A DNA stretch of 64,000 bases from Diphasiastrum complanatum (GCA_029204225.1 CM055097.1:47118617-47182616), one strand, 5' to 3'. Positions 21,046 through 33,136 are shown, counted from the stretch's first letter. The notes: generated from the letters alone by a model not told the origin. Numbers and translations: made by a program.

Positions 21046-22907
21046 TTGAAAATGTATTGTACATTCCTTCAATCACTAAAAGAGAATATTTCAAATGTTA
21101 TCAATGTTGATGATGATGTTGATGTGCCTAATAATCATCATGATGTGCAAGATGTCTTGGATGAAGGTGGAGATGCCACTCCAAAACAACCTTTAAGGAG
21201 GACTCAAAGGCAAAGGACTAAGCCATCAAGGCTAACCTATGATGAAAAAGGAAAGCAAGTGGTGGAGAACTCTAACTTTTATTTTCTTATCTCTTTTGAT
21301 GAACCAACTTGTGTAGGTGAAGCAATTCAAAAGGAGGAATGGGTCCAAGCTGTGGATCATGAGCATCAAGCACTCATCAAGAACAACACTTGAGGTTGGT
21401 GGAACTTCCAAAAGGCAAGAAGGCAATTGGGTGTAAGTGGATCTTCAAGATCAAGACAAAAGAAGATGGATTAATCAAAAGGTACAAGGCAAGATTGGTG
21501 GCAAAAGGGTATGCTCAAGAGTATGGCACTAACTATGATGAGACCTTTGCACCCGTGGCAAAGATGGTAACAATTTGAACCCTTATCGAGTCTTGCAACT
21601 CTTTATAGTTGGGACATGTGGCAAATGGATGTTACTAATGCTTTCTTGAATGGTGATCTTAAAGAAGAAATCTATGTGGAGCAACCCTAGGGCTATGTTT
21701 CACATGATGAGCCTAATCGTGTGTAATTCCTACAAAAGAGCTTGTATGGGCTTAAGCAAGCACCAAGAAGTTGATATGCTAAGCTCAATTCCTTCTTACT
21801 CTCTCAAAACTTTATTATGAGTGACTATGATCATTCTCTCTACTTCAGATTGAATGATAATGGTGACATCACTTTGCCTTTGATCTATGTTGATGACATA
21901 ATCCTAAGTGGTGATAGCAATGAAGATATAGATGACATCAAGATGGCACTTAAAAGTAAGCTTGAGATACAAGATCTTGGTAAGCTTCACTATATCTTAG
22001 GAATAGAGATTGTTAGGACTTCTAATTCTACTTTCATTTTTCAAGAGAATTATTGTAATTCTATTCCATAAAGATTTCATATGGAAAATTGCAAAGTAGT
22101 TTCTACTCCTATGAAATCAAATGTAAAGCTATCCATAAGAGATAATGAAAGATCCTTCAAGGACATTACTCTCTATAGAAAGCTCATAGGATCTCTTATT
22201 TGGTTAACCATCACAAGACTTGATCTAAGCTATGTGGTTGGTAAACTAAGTCAATTCATGCAAGATCCTAGTGAGGCTCATTGGAAACTAGGAAAGAGAG
22301 TACTAAGATACCTCTCAGGATCCAGAGATTTTGGCATCTTGTATGAAGGATCTTCACCTAACCTTTGTGGTTTCTCAGATTCAGATTTTGCAGGTGATCA
22401 AATGGATAGGAAGTCAACAAGTTCCTTTGCAATATATCTTGGAGAGAGAGCTATTTCATGGCTATCAAAGAAGCAACCTACTATCTCTCTATCTTCCACC
22501 GAGGTCGAGTACAAGACATTGACAACATGCACCAAGGAGATGCTTTGGATAAAGAGGATGCTATTGGACCTTCAATTGATGGATTCAAAAAAGAGACCAA
22601 TCATCTATTGTGACAACCTTTCAGCCCAAAGCTTGGCAACCAATCCAGTTTCCATGCTAGAAGCAAGCACATTGAGATTGCTCATCACTTTGTGAGGGAT
22701 CAAGTCATTGCCAAAGAGATGGAGCTTCAACATGTCTCTTCATTGGAGTGTGTGGCTGATATCTTCACCAAACCATTGGGAAAGGACCTGTATTATAAGC
22801 ATAGATCTAATGTTGGAATGTGTTCAAGATCTATGTTAAAACTAGCATCCGATGTTGAAGAGAGAGTGTCAAAATTGTCAACATTTCCTATCTACTTTGA
22901 GGCCTAA
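21046..22907 (+). pseudogene. Element A RT-RNase H (integrase missing)
   Basis: The pre-integrase start (LENVLYIPSITK, about 21040-21075) is fused to the post-integrase linker (NVINVDDDVDVPNN), so about 1.3 kb of pre-integrase and integrase is deleted. RT follows: [33 protein letters not shown], stop at 21576, SLYGLKQAPRS, and active site YVDD in LPLIYVDDIILSG (about 21875-21912). RNase H has TLYRKLIGSLIWLTITRLDL, GFSDSDFAGD..DRKSTSS, SLSSTEVEYK, CDNLSAQSLATNPVS and, after a frameshift near 22690, VADIFTKPLGKD. Several TGG codons are now stops. Non-autonomous. Confidence 0.88.
22857..22866 (+). promoter_or_regulatory. Polypurine tract of element A
   Basis: GAAGAGAGAG ends exactly where the 3' LTR begins (TG at 22867), as required for plus-strand DNA priming. 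Confidence 0.75.
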
Positions 22908-23394
22908 ATTGGCAATTTTGTTACATAGTTTTGGATCTAACCTTTCACACATGTGAAAGAGGCCTAGATACTTTTATTTTAGTATATATTTCATATTAAA
23001 GAAGCCCCAAACTTCAGGACCTTCGAAATGACACCAAAATCATTGGAGAAACTTATTGTATTGTTGAGAGAGATCAATAGATCATTGTCACAGTTTCTTC
23101 CTCCATTGAGAGCATTGCTTTGTGTATTGTCTTCAAGCTTTTGTGTATGATCTTAAGAGGTTTCCAAAAGTGGTAGGATACTGTTGTCGGGGGGGGGCTG
23201 GTATGCTATTGGTTTTGGCTGCCATCAGTACCTTTTATTAGCTTCTTTTGTCTCTTGAATGCTTTGTCAAGTTCATGTGTATCAAAGGTAGCATTAGGAT
23301 GCTTTGCCATTTCTAGCTTTTGTAGCTTGTTGTCCAAAGATCTTAGCCAAGTATTTTGGGAGTTTGGATCCATTCAAGATCCACTTTTTTCACA
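22867..23394 (+). repeat. 3' LTR of element A
   Basis: 528 bases, TGTCAAAATTGTC..CCACTTTTTTCACA. The first roughly 175 bases match (inverted) 41462-41636, and the last 352 match the end of the 5' LTR. The middle U3 present in the other copies is missing here (junction near 23040). A small insertion with a G9 run lies near 23190-23197. It contains the palindrome TTTCACACATGTGAAA (22943-22958). Confidence 0.85.
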
Positions 23395-23714
23395 ATAAGA
23401 GAGAGATATTATCCTCTCTTCCCATGAGTTACATCCTTTTATAACAGGTCCAAAACCTGACTTGCCACTTGGTTTCCCTCCAATATTAAAAACCTTACTA
23501 TTTTTAGGACTAGATTCAATGTGCCCAACATTCAAATTTGAATCTGTTCAAACTCGACTTCTAAACTTTCCCACACTTTCCAAAAGTGTTTATTCAAATG
23601 CTTAATGACTAATATAACTTTGAAAAGTCAAACTTTAAGTCTAATATGAAATTGACCTCAAATGCCATATAAATAAATGTAGCAAATATGACTAAACTAG
23701 TTGAATCTTTCACA
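23395..23714 (-). repeat. U3 of element B's 5' LTR (inverted piece)
   Basis: Read on the minus strand it starts TGTGAAAGATTCAACTAG and matches the U3 of element B's 3' LTR (45564-45855) almost throughout, including the TATAAAAGGATGTAACTC promoter block. It stops in a short CT tract at ATAAG (23395-23399), next to element A's LTR end. The rest of this LTR is at 41642-41966. Confidence 0.85.
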
Positions 23715-25868
23715 ATTCCAAAGGGGATTTCTTGTGTGAGAATGATTTGTAGACTAATGGTAAGTAGTTATTGTAATGGCCATACTAATAGTGAAATCCA
23801 TTGGTTTTTGCTTTAGTTATTTTGGAAAATTATGAGATATAGATCGATCCCAAATGGTATCTCATTATTTACAAAATTTGGAAGCCTTGAAATCTATTTC
23901 TCTATTATGTTAGACCTCTACTTTTTAGAAATTTATTAAATATGAGACAATTGGATTGACACTCATATAATTTCTTCTAGTGTAGAACTTGGTTCTGAAG
24001 GACTGCTATAGTTATATGAAATTATACTTCCATACAAAGTGAATATAGCTCAGAATCTACTAATGTTTTCAATTGATTAAGTGGAATTTAGACTTCCTGA
24101 ACCCAAATGTTAATCTTTTTTTGATAATTGATTATTGAGATGTGATATTTCTATCACTCGAGATAAGATATTCTATGATTTTGAGGAAAATGTCCGATGG
24201 GTAATGGTATGGGATACTACTATATACTGACTTTTTCAAATATTTGATATCCTATACGTTGTCTCAGAGAAATTTTTTATTGTGTTGTACTATACCAACA
24301 AGGTTAATATAGATTTTGTAGTAAATAATGTCGAACCCTCAGGGGATAGCGTTTGAAAGTTATGTATTTGGTACAATTATGATTTATTTCGAGTGAAGTG
24401 GATTCGAGAATTATTTAGGTTGTCAATAGACATTAGAAAGTAACCAGTATTACTTGTGTTGGGGTGTGTAGTGTTAATAATTCCAAAACAACAGTCTTGC
24501 CTCTATCAAATCGAATGAAATGCATTCTACAGGTGATCTGTTATCAGAGTAGTACAAAAGTACTACACTCTGGCTTATTAAGTTGTCAACAAAGTTTCGA
24601 GAAATGTTCGATGTATTCATGTTTGTGCAGACAATTAGTTGATCGTATTTGCGAACTGTTCGGTTCTAGACAGAAGTCATCAACAACTTAAGTCCAAGGT
24701 TATGGTTAAAGGGCACAAATAGTTTTAGAGTATGTTAGAAACTTATGTCAGTTACAAGCAAGGACACAGATCAAAGACTCAATTCCTTAGACAGGGACTG
24801 TCATCTCAGATGTATACATATAATTCTAGCAATGATTGTGCTAGACTGTACCAAATGTAGACTTTATTCGAGTGTCGAAGAGAATGTGTTCGCGACAAAT
24901 GAATAAGATGATTTTAAGACAATTCTTTAGAGCATATTTATGGACATACAACAAACGGCTATAATGCGTTAGAGTGTCTGTCTGACCAGAGAGTAATTCA
25001 TGTAATGCAGTAGAGATTGCTAGTAGACTCAGGATCACTCACACTCAACAGTGCGGAGAACAGAGATAAGAGAGAATAATCCTCAACACTCTATTCACTT
25101 CTTCAACCTCTTACAAATACATAAACTCTTCCTCTCTCGATGATCGAGACTGAAGCGTGTGATCAATATATGTTCTACAGAACGAACAAACACATTTCTA
25201 AAGACTACAAGTGCGTCGCTCCCGTGAAAAGGTCTAGTTAACAATTAGGTTGAATGTATGTTCAATTATACTATAAGAGGTATATTTAACTAAGAGTTGA
25301 AATTGCTCTAGTTTAATATGTCGATTCATAATTAGTCGTTTCGCGTAGATGACCTAGTAAAGGCTTATCCAAGGTAGTGTTTCCCTTCTAGAGGTCTTGC
25401 CCTTAAATACAAGGCAAGTCTTTAGGAGATATATTCTCGAAAAATGACTTAGGCCTCTTTATGATTTATATTTATCCAGCTCATATCTTCATTTTCGAGT
25501 ATATCATGCCATATTTAGGTTGATATTCAATATTTAACAATTTCGTGGCATCACATATCCCCTTTCTCAAATGTGAAACATCCTCGTGAACATATAATCT
25601 TTATTTTGAGGATCATTCACGAATCATTCTGTTCTTCAAATATTCATTAAGGTGAAAAGATATTTCTTCATATGTTCCTTCTTTTAGATATTTCTTCTGC
25701 TTTAGAGAATATATGACTTGCTGCTTCTTGAATTGAATAGGTTGATTTGAGTTGAATTATTGATGAGAACAAGAATCAAACTTCAAAACATCTTCAGAAC
25801 TTCAAAGATCAGGATTCAGCATCACATAGAAACATTACCATTACATAGGCAAGAATGAATATTCATGA
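23715..25868. other. Unassigned, probably decayed retroelement sequence
   Basis: AT-rich with only short frames (for example 24464-24691) and no domain I recognise. It lies downstream, in transcription sense, of the minus-strand pseudogene at 25869-27215 and may be its 3' region or LTR. The 25040-25200 stretch is CT-rich like an LTR R region, but no termini were found. Confidence 0.35.
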
Positions 25869-27215
25869 TGGATTCAATTCTTCATGTAATCGTTGGGCTA
25901 ACTCCAAATTTTGTTGAGCCTTGTACAACATCAAGGTTTCTTTTGATTTCGTATAATGGCCAGTTGGTAGGTTGCCGAATTCTTCAAGCTTAACAAGGAG
26001 CAATGTTCCATCAATAGCTCTTGAGTTAACTTTTCATCTTCATCTAAATCACTACGAAGTGTGATTTCTTTACAAAAGCGAGCTGAAAATATTATAAAAG
26101 AACTTGTAACATTAAGATTCTATACAAAAAACAAAGTCTTTGCTACAAAAGTGCCAAACTGCCAGAACGAATATGTACAAAAGTTCTTGAAACGACTTGA
26201 CTTTCTTCAATCTTGCAGATTGTGTTTAATTTCCGCAAAATAGTCAACAAGATTTTGCTCCCAATCCATGTAAAGACTGAAAAGTTCTGGATACACCATA
26301 TTTACATTGATGAGCAGTCTAGCTTAATCAAAAGTGCCTATGTCCACAACATCTTTTGGTTTGTACAATTGGAACTGCGACTTTCGTTTCCAAAATTGTC
26401 GCTTATTGTCTTCATTCCGCAAAAATTGATATTCTTTAATACGAATTTTGTACTCTAAGGCATAAATAACTTAAGAACCTATATATAACTCAACTGATCC
26501 GAAAGGCTCGACCATAAATTTTTCTTGAATTTGCCCCAATAGGGACATCCTTTCTGCTCAATAGATAACTGGGCCTATAACTAGAGAAAGTCATCATTTT
26601 TTCATGGTGTCTTCCAGTCGTCGAAGGCGATGCCTACTTCGCCTGGTAGCATCATATAATACACACACCATTGTGATTCAATGTTAAAAGCTTGTGGACA
26701 CCACATCCAAAATCGATCAGCAAATGCATTGAACCTTTCAGCATATACCTTCGACTGGTTTCGACGTGGTCACTTAGTCTAAGTAGCTGTTGTTGCCATG
26801 TCTTGAGTTTGTAACCCGGTAGTTAACTTTTGATCTTTCAGTTTCTTCTTGAGATCAGACTTCTCCTATTCGAGCTTGTCGACCTTTGTTACTGCCTCCA
26901 AGTATTCTGGATGGTCAGCAACTCCCGAACAGACAGGAACAGACTTAAGTTGATGTGTCAGATCATCAATTATCAACAGGGCCTGTAAATATTTGTCATG
27001 AGAGTCCGGCCCGCTGCATGTCTGGGTGGCTTCAATAGATAGCTCCTTCAACTCCGCCAACTCTTCTTCGACTAGTGCCTTCGCATCTTCGAGCGGTTGC
27101 AGGAACTCAACTCAAAAATTATCTAGCATCTGGCCTTGGAGCTGGTTTAGTTTCGAGAGATCTATCGTGATAGAACCTGCATTGCTACACAGAGCAAGCG
27201 TAGTTTCCAATTGGG
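25869..27215 (-). pseudogene. Unidentified degenerate protein-coding sequence
   Basis: The minus strand keeps one reading frame over long stretches, broken by scattered TAG/TGA codons. An amino coiled-coil-like part (LVEEELAELKELSIEATQ; LTHQLKSVPVCSG) is followed by RFNAFADRFWMWCPQAFNIE and YYMMLPGEVGIAFDDWKTP, then, after a frameshift, WKRKSQFQLYKPKDVVDI and NMVYPELFSLYMDWEQNLV. A CTTTTATAATATTTTCAG acceptor-like tract is followed by another open stretch (KEITLRSDLDEDEKLTQELL) ending LELAQRLHEELNPS. I do not recognise the family. It could be a retroelement accessory ORF or a dead host gene. Confidence 0.5.
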
Positions 27216-27606
27216 TGGTGTATCAAAGGTAGCATTAGGATGCTTTGCCATTTCTAGCTTTTGTAGCTTGTTGTGCAAAGATCTTAGCCAAGTATATTGG
27301 GAGTTTGGATCCATTCAAGAGCTAGTTGGCTGTTATTTTTGGTAAGGTTTCCATTTATGGTGATATTTGGATGTTTGATCAAGTTCTAGCATGATTATGC
27401 ATTGCATTGTTGATCAAATCTTACTAACCTTTGTTTTGTGAGTTGAACTTGTGGATCAAAAGCATATTTCAGGTCTATTGAAGATCAAAGGCTAAGAAGA
27501 AGCTATTTTGTATCAAATCATAACACCTAATCATTTGTTGATTGTGAGGCTTGTGCATATTCAAAACTAACAATGTTCTATTCAATGTATTGTTGACAAT
27601 CTCCAC

Positions 27607-27680
27607 TTCTGTGGATGAACACTCTCCTTTGTGGATGAACACTCTCCTTAAGTGGATGAACCTTCTCCTTAAGTGGATGA
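27607..27680. repeat. Short tandem repeats, period about 20 bp
   Basis: GTGGATGAACACTCTCCTT(TAA) appears three to four times in a row; element A has one to two copies at the equivalent site (near 19116-19145). Confidence 0.85.
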
Positions 27681-27800
27681 CAAATACTCTTTGAGTGATT
27701 TTGTATTTCTCCAAAAGGCTGAGCAAAGCTCCCACTTGGATGAAAGATCCCCTTTTGGGTGAACAAATTGTCAACAATCTTTTGCATAAATTTTGGTGTA

Positions 27801-28122
27801 GGCAAGGTGCATGATCACAATGATTTTGCTCTCTCTCTCTCTCTCTCTTGAGTTGCTTGAGATGCAACAATTTGCCCTTGAGTTGTGAAAGTGTGACAGA
27901 GGACTTATGGAAAAGAATCAACAATAACATCATTTGAAATAGTGAGAAGCCCTTCATAAACAAGATCCACACATTCTTGAGATGGTGGTTGCGAACTTGA
28001 CACAACATGAATTTTCTCAAGTACATTGAAACCACTATCATGAGCAATGGCACTTAGTACGTTGTAAATATAATCAGGTGATGCAACGTGATAACTTAAA
28101 AAGGGCACCACATAAGATGACA
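27801..28122 (-). other. Extra gene-like segment carried in the A2 leader
   Basis: Element A reads straight from TTTTGGTGTA to GCATGTAAG with 9 filler bases (about 19262-19280), while A2 has 322 bases between the same two blocks. On the minus strand the segment is open for about 72 codons with a protein-like composition: MLSSYVVPFLSYHVASPDYI, YNVLSAIAHDSGFNVLEKIH, VVSSSQPPSQECVDLVYEGL, then a stop at 27905. A GA repeat follows (27827-27848). The source gene was not recognised. It is either a captured host fragment or an ancestral leader ORF lost from A. Confidence 0.55.
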
Positions 28123-28741
28123 GCATGTAAGTAGCTCTCCTTATGTAATTTGATTGGAGCATTTGCTGGAAGGTTTTAACCATTATGCAAATGTGTTTTC
28201 AGGTTCTTAACAGGTTGAGAAATATTCTCATGTGAAGTGATCTTAGATCTACATCTAAACGCCAAGATTTGACAAGCTAGTGAAGCTAGTCTTGTGAATC
28301 ACTAAGTGTGCTCTTCTTTCACCTCTAAAGCTTGTACTTATCACTTGCTGGAGTTTATAAACTTTTAGAATTGTGGTTTACATGTGGTTTTACAGGTTGA
28401 ATCAATATCCTAGTGTGTTGATCATATGTTGATCAAGTTTGTTCAATTCTAGGTATTCTTGGCAGCCTAGTCTTTTGTATTTTCTAAGAATGCAAGTAAA
28501 TCTTCACACCATAACTTGATTTGGTCACTTGCTGAAAAGTTTGAGAGCTTAAGCAAGAGTGTGTGCAAAGTGTTGCATGTGTTTCAATCTTCCTTTATAT
28601 GCTTGGAAACCAGCCAGGTTCAAGATAGAAGTGTTTTAGGTTCCTAGATCTTCTAAGATCTCCTTATCCATCATTTTTTGAGAGGAAAGTGAGTGCTAGG
28701 TCATTAGAACAGAGTCTAAAAGTTGAAGAATCATTATATTC

Positions 28742-29493
28742 ATGGCTTCCAATGGTGGGATCATGTTAGAAACTAATGATAGGTTGAGTTCATCAAACTA
28801 CTCTACCGGAAAGTGAGGATGGAATCCTTACTTGAGCTGAATGAACTCATGGACATGGTTGCAGGAACTGAAGAGAGACCACCCACAGTTCAAGAGCAAC
28901 AAAGGTTTGATAAGAAGGCTAAAAGGGCTCTTCATATCATTAAAATTAATGTTACCAATGAACTTCTCAAGGAAGTTGGTAAAAGTCAAAGTGCAAGTGA
29001 GGCATGGAATGCCTTGAAGAAGCTCTTTGAATCAAAGTCCACATCTAGGGTATTGACCCTAAGGCGGCAAATATTTTCTAGTAGACAAAGAGAGGGAGAA
29101 AGTGCTCATGCATTTGTCTTGAGGGTTAAGTCCTTAAGTGATGATCTAGCATGCATTGATGCAAGCATAAAAGATGGTGAAATAGTCCAGGTTATGTTGA
29201 ATGGTTTGCTAGATAAACATGCTAACCTTGTGCAAAGTTTTGCCATTCAAAGAGTCTTGCCAAGTGTGGTTGACTTGCAAGAAATTTTATTGGCTGAAGA
29301 ACATAGGTTACAATCAAAGCTTGATGGTGCAGCCTTGCAAGATGGAGGTGAAGAGGCTTTATTCACAAAAGGCAAAGTCAAAGGCAAAGGTAAAGGCAAA
29401 GGGAAATGTTCCAAAGGTGGTAACTCGGATCATGATGATCACTCTTTCTCCTCCTCTTCTACTTCTTTTAGAAAGAAAGATAATTCTATCTAG
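28742..29493 (+). pseudogene. Element A2 gag
   Basis: MASNGGIMLETNDRLSSSNY from the ATG at 28742, a one-base deletion near 28806, then an open frame of 226 codons (28813-29493) with MESLLELNELMDMVAGTEER, VNALKK-like and RVLTLRRQIFSSRQREGESA segments ending in a Lys/Gly-rich tail (KGKVKGKGKGKGK). It is better preserved than element A's gag. The zinc knuckle and everything after it are missing. Confidence 0.85.
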
Positions 29494-29599
29494 GCCAAAC
29501 TTGGCATTTGCATTTATGGAACAACATACTTGCATGGTACAATGTTTGTAGCAAGCCTAAAGTCAAGATGGATTATTTTTCCATTTCAACAATAAGTAG

Positions 29600-30335
29600 A
29601 CCTATTTTTTGTCGAACTGTTTTGTACTTAGCAAGGGGTACAAAATCACCATGGTGAGCGACACGTAGATGAAATTCTTCTACAAGTACGTGAACTAGGT
29701 GCTCTTCATTATCGATGCTGATGCCACAATTTTAGCACAAAATTTTGGTTATCTTGTGGATGCTCTTGCTGGTCAAGCAGTTTGCTTTGGGTCCATTAGA
29801 TCAAGCACGAGAAGTTTGCTGCAGTGGGAGCACACATCTCTCGACTGTGCGACCATTTCGGCATTCTTACAAAGATAGAGCATGAAGTGTTGGCAGGTAG
29901 GATGCTAGCACCAACAAAGATTGATCTATCAAGTCTCCTGCAGGGTGCTCGTATTCCACAAAACAAGCCAGCAGCTTCTTCTGCTATGGAAGTTGAGGAA
30001 GTACCAGTTTCGAAGGGAGCAGAAGAGGATGTTGCTACAAAACCTTCCGTTGCTGAAAGCTCTTTAGTTGTAAGATGCAGAGGAGGAAGCTACTGATGTA
30101 GAGGAGGACGAAGAAGAAAGCAAAAACAATTTTTATAAGTGGTACCATCAATTCTCCCTAGGTGCCAAAAAAATTGTTGGGAGAATTCATACTTTTGACC
30201 TACACATACAAGATAGTATGATGTTGAAAGCAGATAATAAACTTTTGAATGAGCGAAATCGCTCACTGGGCCGACTGCTCTAGAAGGCGAGGAAGCCCAG
30301 ATTTTTGAAGATAATAATAAGGCACTCCAAGCCAA
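29600..30335 (+). pseudogene. Unidentified retroelement-like ORF remnant
   Basis: A broken plus-strand frame: MKFFYKYVN, IIDADATILAQNFGYLVDAL, then, after frame changes, KFAAVGAHISRLCDHFGILT and VLAGRMLAPTKIDLSSLLQG (29824-30096), and further on WYHQFSLGAKKIVGRIHTFD and LKADNKLLNERNRSLGRLL. The tail is acidic and coiled-coil-like. It slightly recalls the gag-proximal ORF of Athila/TAT gypsy elements, but the resemblance is too weak to claim. It ends where the TR-GAG LTR begins (30351). Confidence 0.4.
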
Positions 30336-30350
30336 ATCTATAGAATTGCA

Positions 30351-31053
30351 TGTTGACAGATCCCATACTCCAGAGGATATGTTGGTTTCTTTCTTTGCTT
30401 CTTCTTCAGAACTGGCTTTTCCTGTTACCAGGCTTCATGGCATTCATTAGATGTGTTCTTGATATTAGAATGCCCAAATCGAGCAGAATGGACGGATTGA
30501 TGTTGTAGTAATTTTGTCCTGCACCTACTAGAGGACAACTCAGGGTCGTTCTCTCTTGAAAGCACTCACATTCAAATAGAGATGCAAGCCATAAACATTC
30601 AATAAACAAATCAGCATGCAGCCCAAATGAATATTCAATAGATTCTACAACTACCTCCTCTGAAAACGAACTGAATTAGATCCTACACTTTACTAAACCT
30701 GAGCTACACTTGCATTAATCCACAAAGCTGAAACATGAATTAATCTACAGCATTTTAGAGGTCCAAGAATCAAGAAACCAACCAATCTTTTGATTTTTGG
30801 ACATCCCAAGGACGTCAAGAACTAGAATGTCAAGAATATGCAGGATCTTCACCACATTTCTAGCCTATTTAGTTTACTTGAATGCTGATTCCTACATTAA
30901 TCCACAAACAAGAAATGAAAACTAATCCACTCTAGGAAAATAGGAAAACTAATCCACTCTACAATCCACAACCACTCATAGGAGGAAAGGGCAAGATCAT
31001 GAATGAATTCAATCAAGAAACAAGCATGATCAAGGAGCTCAATGGATGCACCA
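30351..31053 (-). repeat. 3' LTR of the TR-GAG element
   Basis: Plus strand TGTTGACAGATCCC..GCACCA, about 700 bases, matching 34665-35360 with scattered substitutions and a few small indels. Confidence 0.85.
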
Positions 31054-31768
31054 AAACTCGTGGAGGCTCTTCTCATTTCAGCATGGAGTAGGTACATTTC
31101 ACAAAAAGCTCCTCTTCACAACGAGGGCTAAAAATAAATTTAGAAAAAGGTATGTAATTAGAAGAGATTACCAAATCACAAAATAATAAAATATAAACAA
31201 GGAAGATACCAATGCTATAGAGAGTGAAAGCCGTAGAGCACTTGTCAAACAAAAAGTCATTCATCAACATGTATAATTCACCTTGACAATTGCAATATGC
31301 CATTGGTTTTTTAGAGTAGTAAGACTTACTCTGACATGCCCTTGTCAAAACAAGACAGGGTTGGTGACACTAAAATCTACCATCATTGATAGCAGAAGTT
31401 GTAAGATATAGTGTGAGATGCAGGTATGGTTGAGGAACTATGTCCTGAGTACCTCTATGAGCAAGAGATTTAGAACCGAATCTCTATCTAGATTTTTAAA
31501 TCTTAGATTTATTGTATATTGGCACATTGGAAATCTTATCAGCATGTGGAAAGACAAATAGATTTGAGGTTGTAGAAGGGGAGAAGAACTATCAAATAGC
31601 TATGGAGGTTGCTCTTGGTTGGACATTGTAGCAGATGACGAAATATCGTTTTTGCTTTCCTCCTATAAGGACTCATGTCATATCAGTGTCTTTTGCATGA
31701 TGGAGCTGGTGAATTGCATGGTAATGTAGAAGTTTGCAAAAAACTTCTCGAGGGAGCAGCAGGTTTAA
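31054..31768 (-). other. TR-GAG region between gag and the 3' LTR
   Basis: No pol domain. A minus-strand open stretch at 31348-31200 (ACQSKSYYSKKPMAYCNCQG..DKCSTAFTLYS) looks protein-like and might be a captured fragment, but it is short. Confidence 0.35.
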
Positions 31769-33136
31769 CTATTGGGTGCTATGGTGCTCGTGTTGTGTTG
31801 TCGCGAGGATCCTATCGGGAGTCATAACTAACGTGTCGAACAGGTAGGATCTTGTGGGATTGTTTTGGACAGTCTTTGAAACTGTGTTTTCTGACACAGT
31901 CGGGACATTCGGCGTGGTACTTGGTCTTGACTGGACAATCAACCAAAAAATGGCCAGTGTCACCACAGATGAAACATTTGTTGTTCAATGGCCCTTGTAT
32001 AACGGCATAGCCATCTTGTATGGCTAATGGTTCTAGATTTTCTGGTGGGTATTCATGATAACACAAGGAATGTCCAGATTGTGATGGTTATTCGTCATAT
32101 CGTTGGACTGTATGTGCTTGAATAGGCTGATATGAAGGACAACAGGGTGCGTAGCCCGACAGTGTAGGCACCATATTGGTTTTCGTCTATAAGATACTTG
32201 TGCAGTGTTTGGCTGACCAGGCATACTACTTTGGATAGACTTCAGGGTAGTCTGAAACTCATTGGTGAGTTTCTCCATATGTAGTTGATGTTGCTTACTA
32301 AGCAACTCTAATTGGGATTTTCAAAGCTGATCTCAAGTGTCCTCGATCGGCTTTGACTCATGGACAGGAGCACATGGTGCTCTCCTTTCCTTGGATTCGT
32401 CAACATCTGATCCCTCATCTTCTTCTTTGATGGCATCAGACATAGCTAACTTTAGGCTCATATATTCATCATTGGATTTAAGCTCGCATCTAATCCATCT
32501 TGGAAGGCCGACTAAAAACCACATGATGAGCATCTGTTTGGTAGGCTGTTCTTGTACCTGACTTTTGAGGCGTTTGAAATGTTTGATATAGTCTCGTACA
32601 TGTTCATCTTTTGCCATCTTGATATTAGTCAATTTGACAAAAGGACTCTCTATCAAATGGAGGGGTCTGAAATGTTTGATAAATGACTCATTTTATATGG
32701 ATCAATCAGTTTTATCTTTGCGATCGAGGTTAAAAAACCAGTCATGAGCTTTAGCAATCATGGTCAAAGAAAACAGTTGGACCACATAAACATCGCACGC
32801 ATTCTCAAAGATTTGCAAGAATCTTTGAGGGTCCAAACTATCGTCAAACTTTGGTAGATCCAATTTTGGAGTTCTTTTATCATGATGAGCACCATGGGTG
32901 GCAAAAATGCCATTAAGGTGGGTTCTGGCCTGTGAGGGTTCAACACCATAAAATTGGGCTCTTGCTCGTGAAGACTCAACTCTATTAGATTCGAAACTAT
33001 CGAATGGGTTTATAGACGACTTGTGTATATGGGACTGCATTTGGGTGAACCTAAGATGTCTGATTTCTATAGATCTGGGTGACACCATGTGATGTAAATA
33101 TTCATCTATAATATGGGGATCTGTATGGTGTTCCAT
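31769..33136 (-). pseudogene. TR-GAG gag protein
   Basis: ATG at 33136. Amino part with KLDLPKFDDSLDPQRFLQIF and AHDWFFNLDRKD (retrotrans_gag), then, after an interruption near 32700, FVKLTNIKMAKDEHVRDYIK, FLVGLPRWIRCELKSNDEYM and an acidic stretch (IKEEDEGSDVDESKERR), then HQLHMEKLTNEFQTTLKSIQ and the zinc knuckle CFICGDTGHFLVDC (about 31930-31975). The layout matches the gag at 54320-56310, including the IRCELK motif and HM(D/E)KLT.FQT. Frameshifts near 32700, 32330 and 32050 break it. Confidence 0.8.

Larger units (their letters stand above)
18004..23394 (+). mobile_element. Ty1/copia element A (integrase-deleted)
   Basis: Order on the plus strand: interrupted 5' LTR (to 18850), primer site (18851-18862), about 1.1 kb leader, gag (19951), zinc knuckle, protease, direct jump to the post-integrase linker, RT, RNase H, purine tract (22857-22866), 3' LTR (22867-23394). 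It is flanked on the right by ATAAG. The matching CTTAT is at 41637-41641, beside a fragment of the 5' LTR start, so the element seems to have been split by an inversion. Confidence 0.85.
27223..29493 (+). mobile_element. Truncated copia element A2 (A family)
   Basis: Begins with the last roughly 105 bases of an A-type LTR (27223-27325), lacks the terminal CACA and the primer-binding site, then carries the A-type leader and gag. It is cut off at 29493, within gag before the zinc knuckle. Its leader holds an extra 322 bases absent from element A (27801-28122) and more copies of a GTGGATGAACACTCTCCTT unit. Confidence 0.85.

Noticed and set aside
25040-27215. Endogenous pararetrovirus (caulimovirid)
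   Set aside because: No movement protein, coat zinc finger or RT motif could be found near the unidentified pseudogene.
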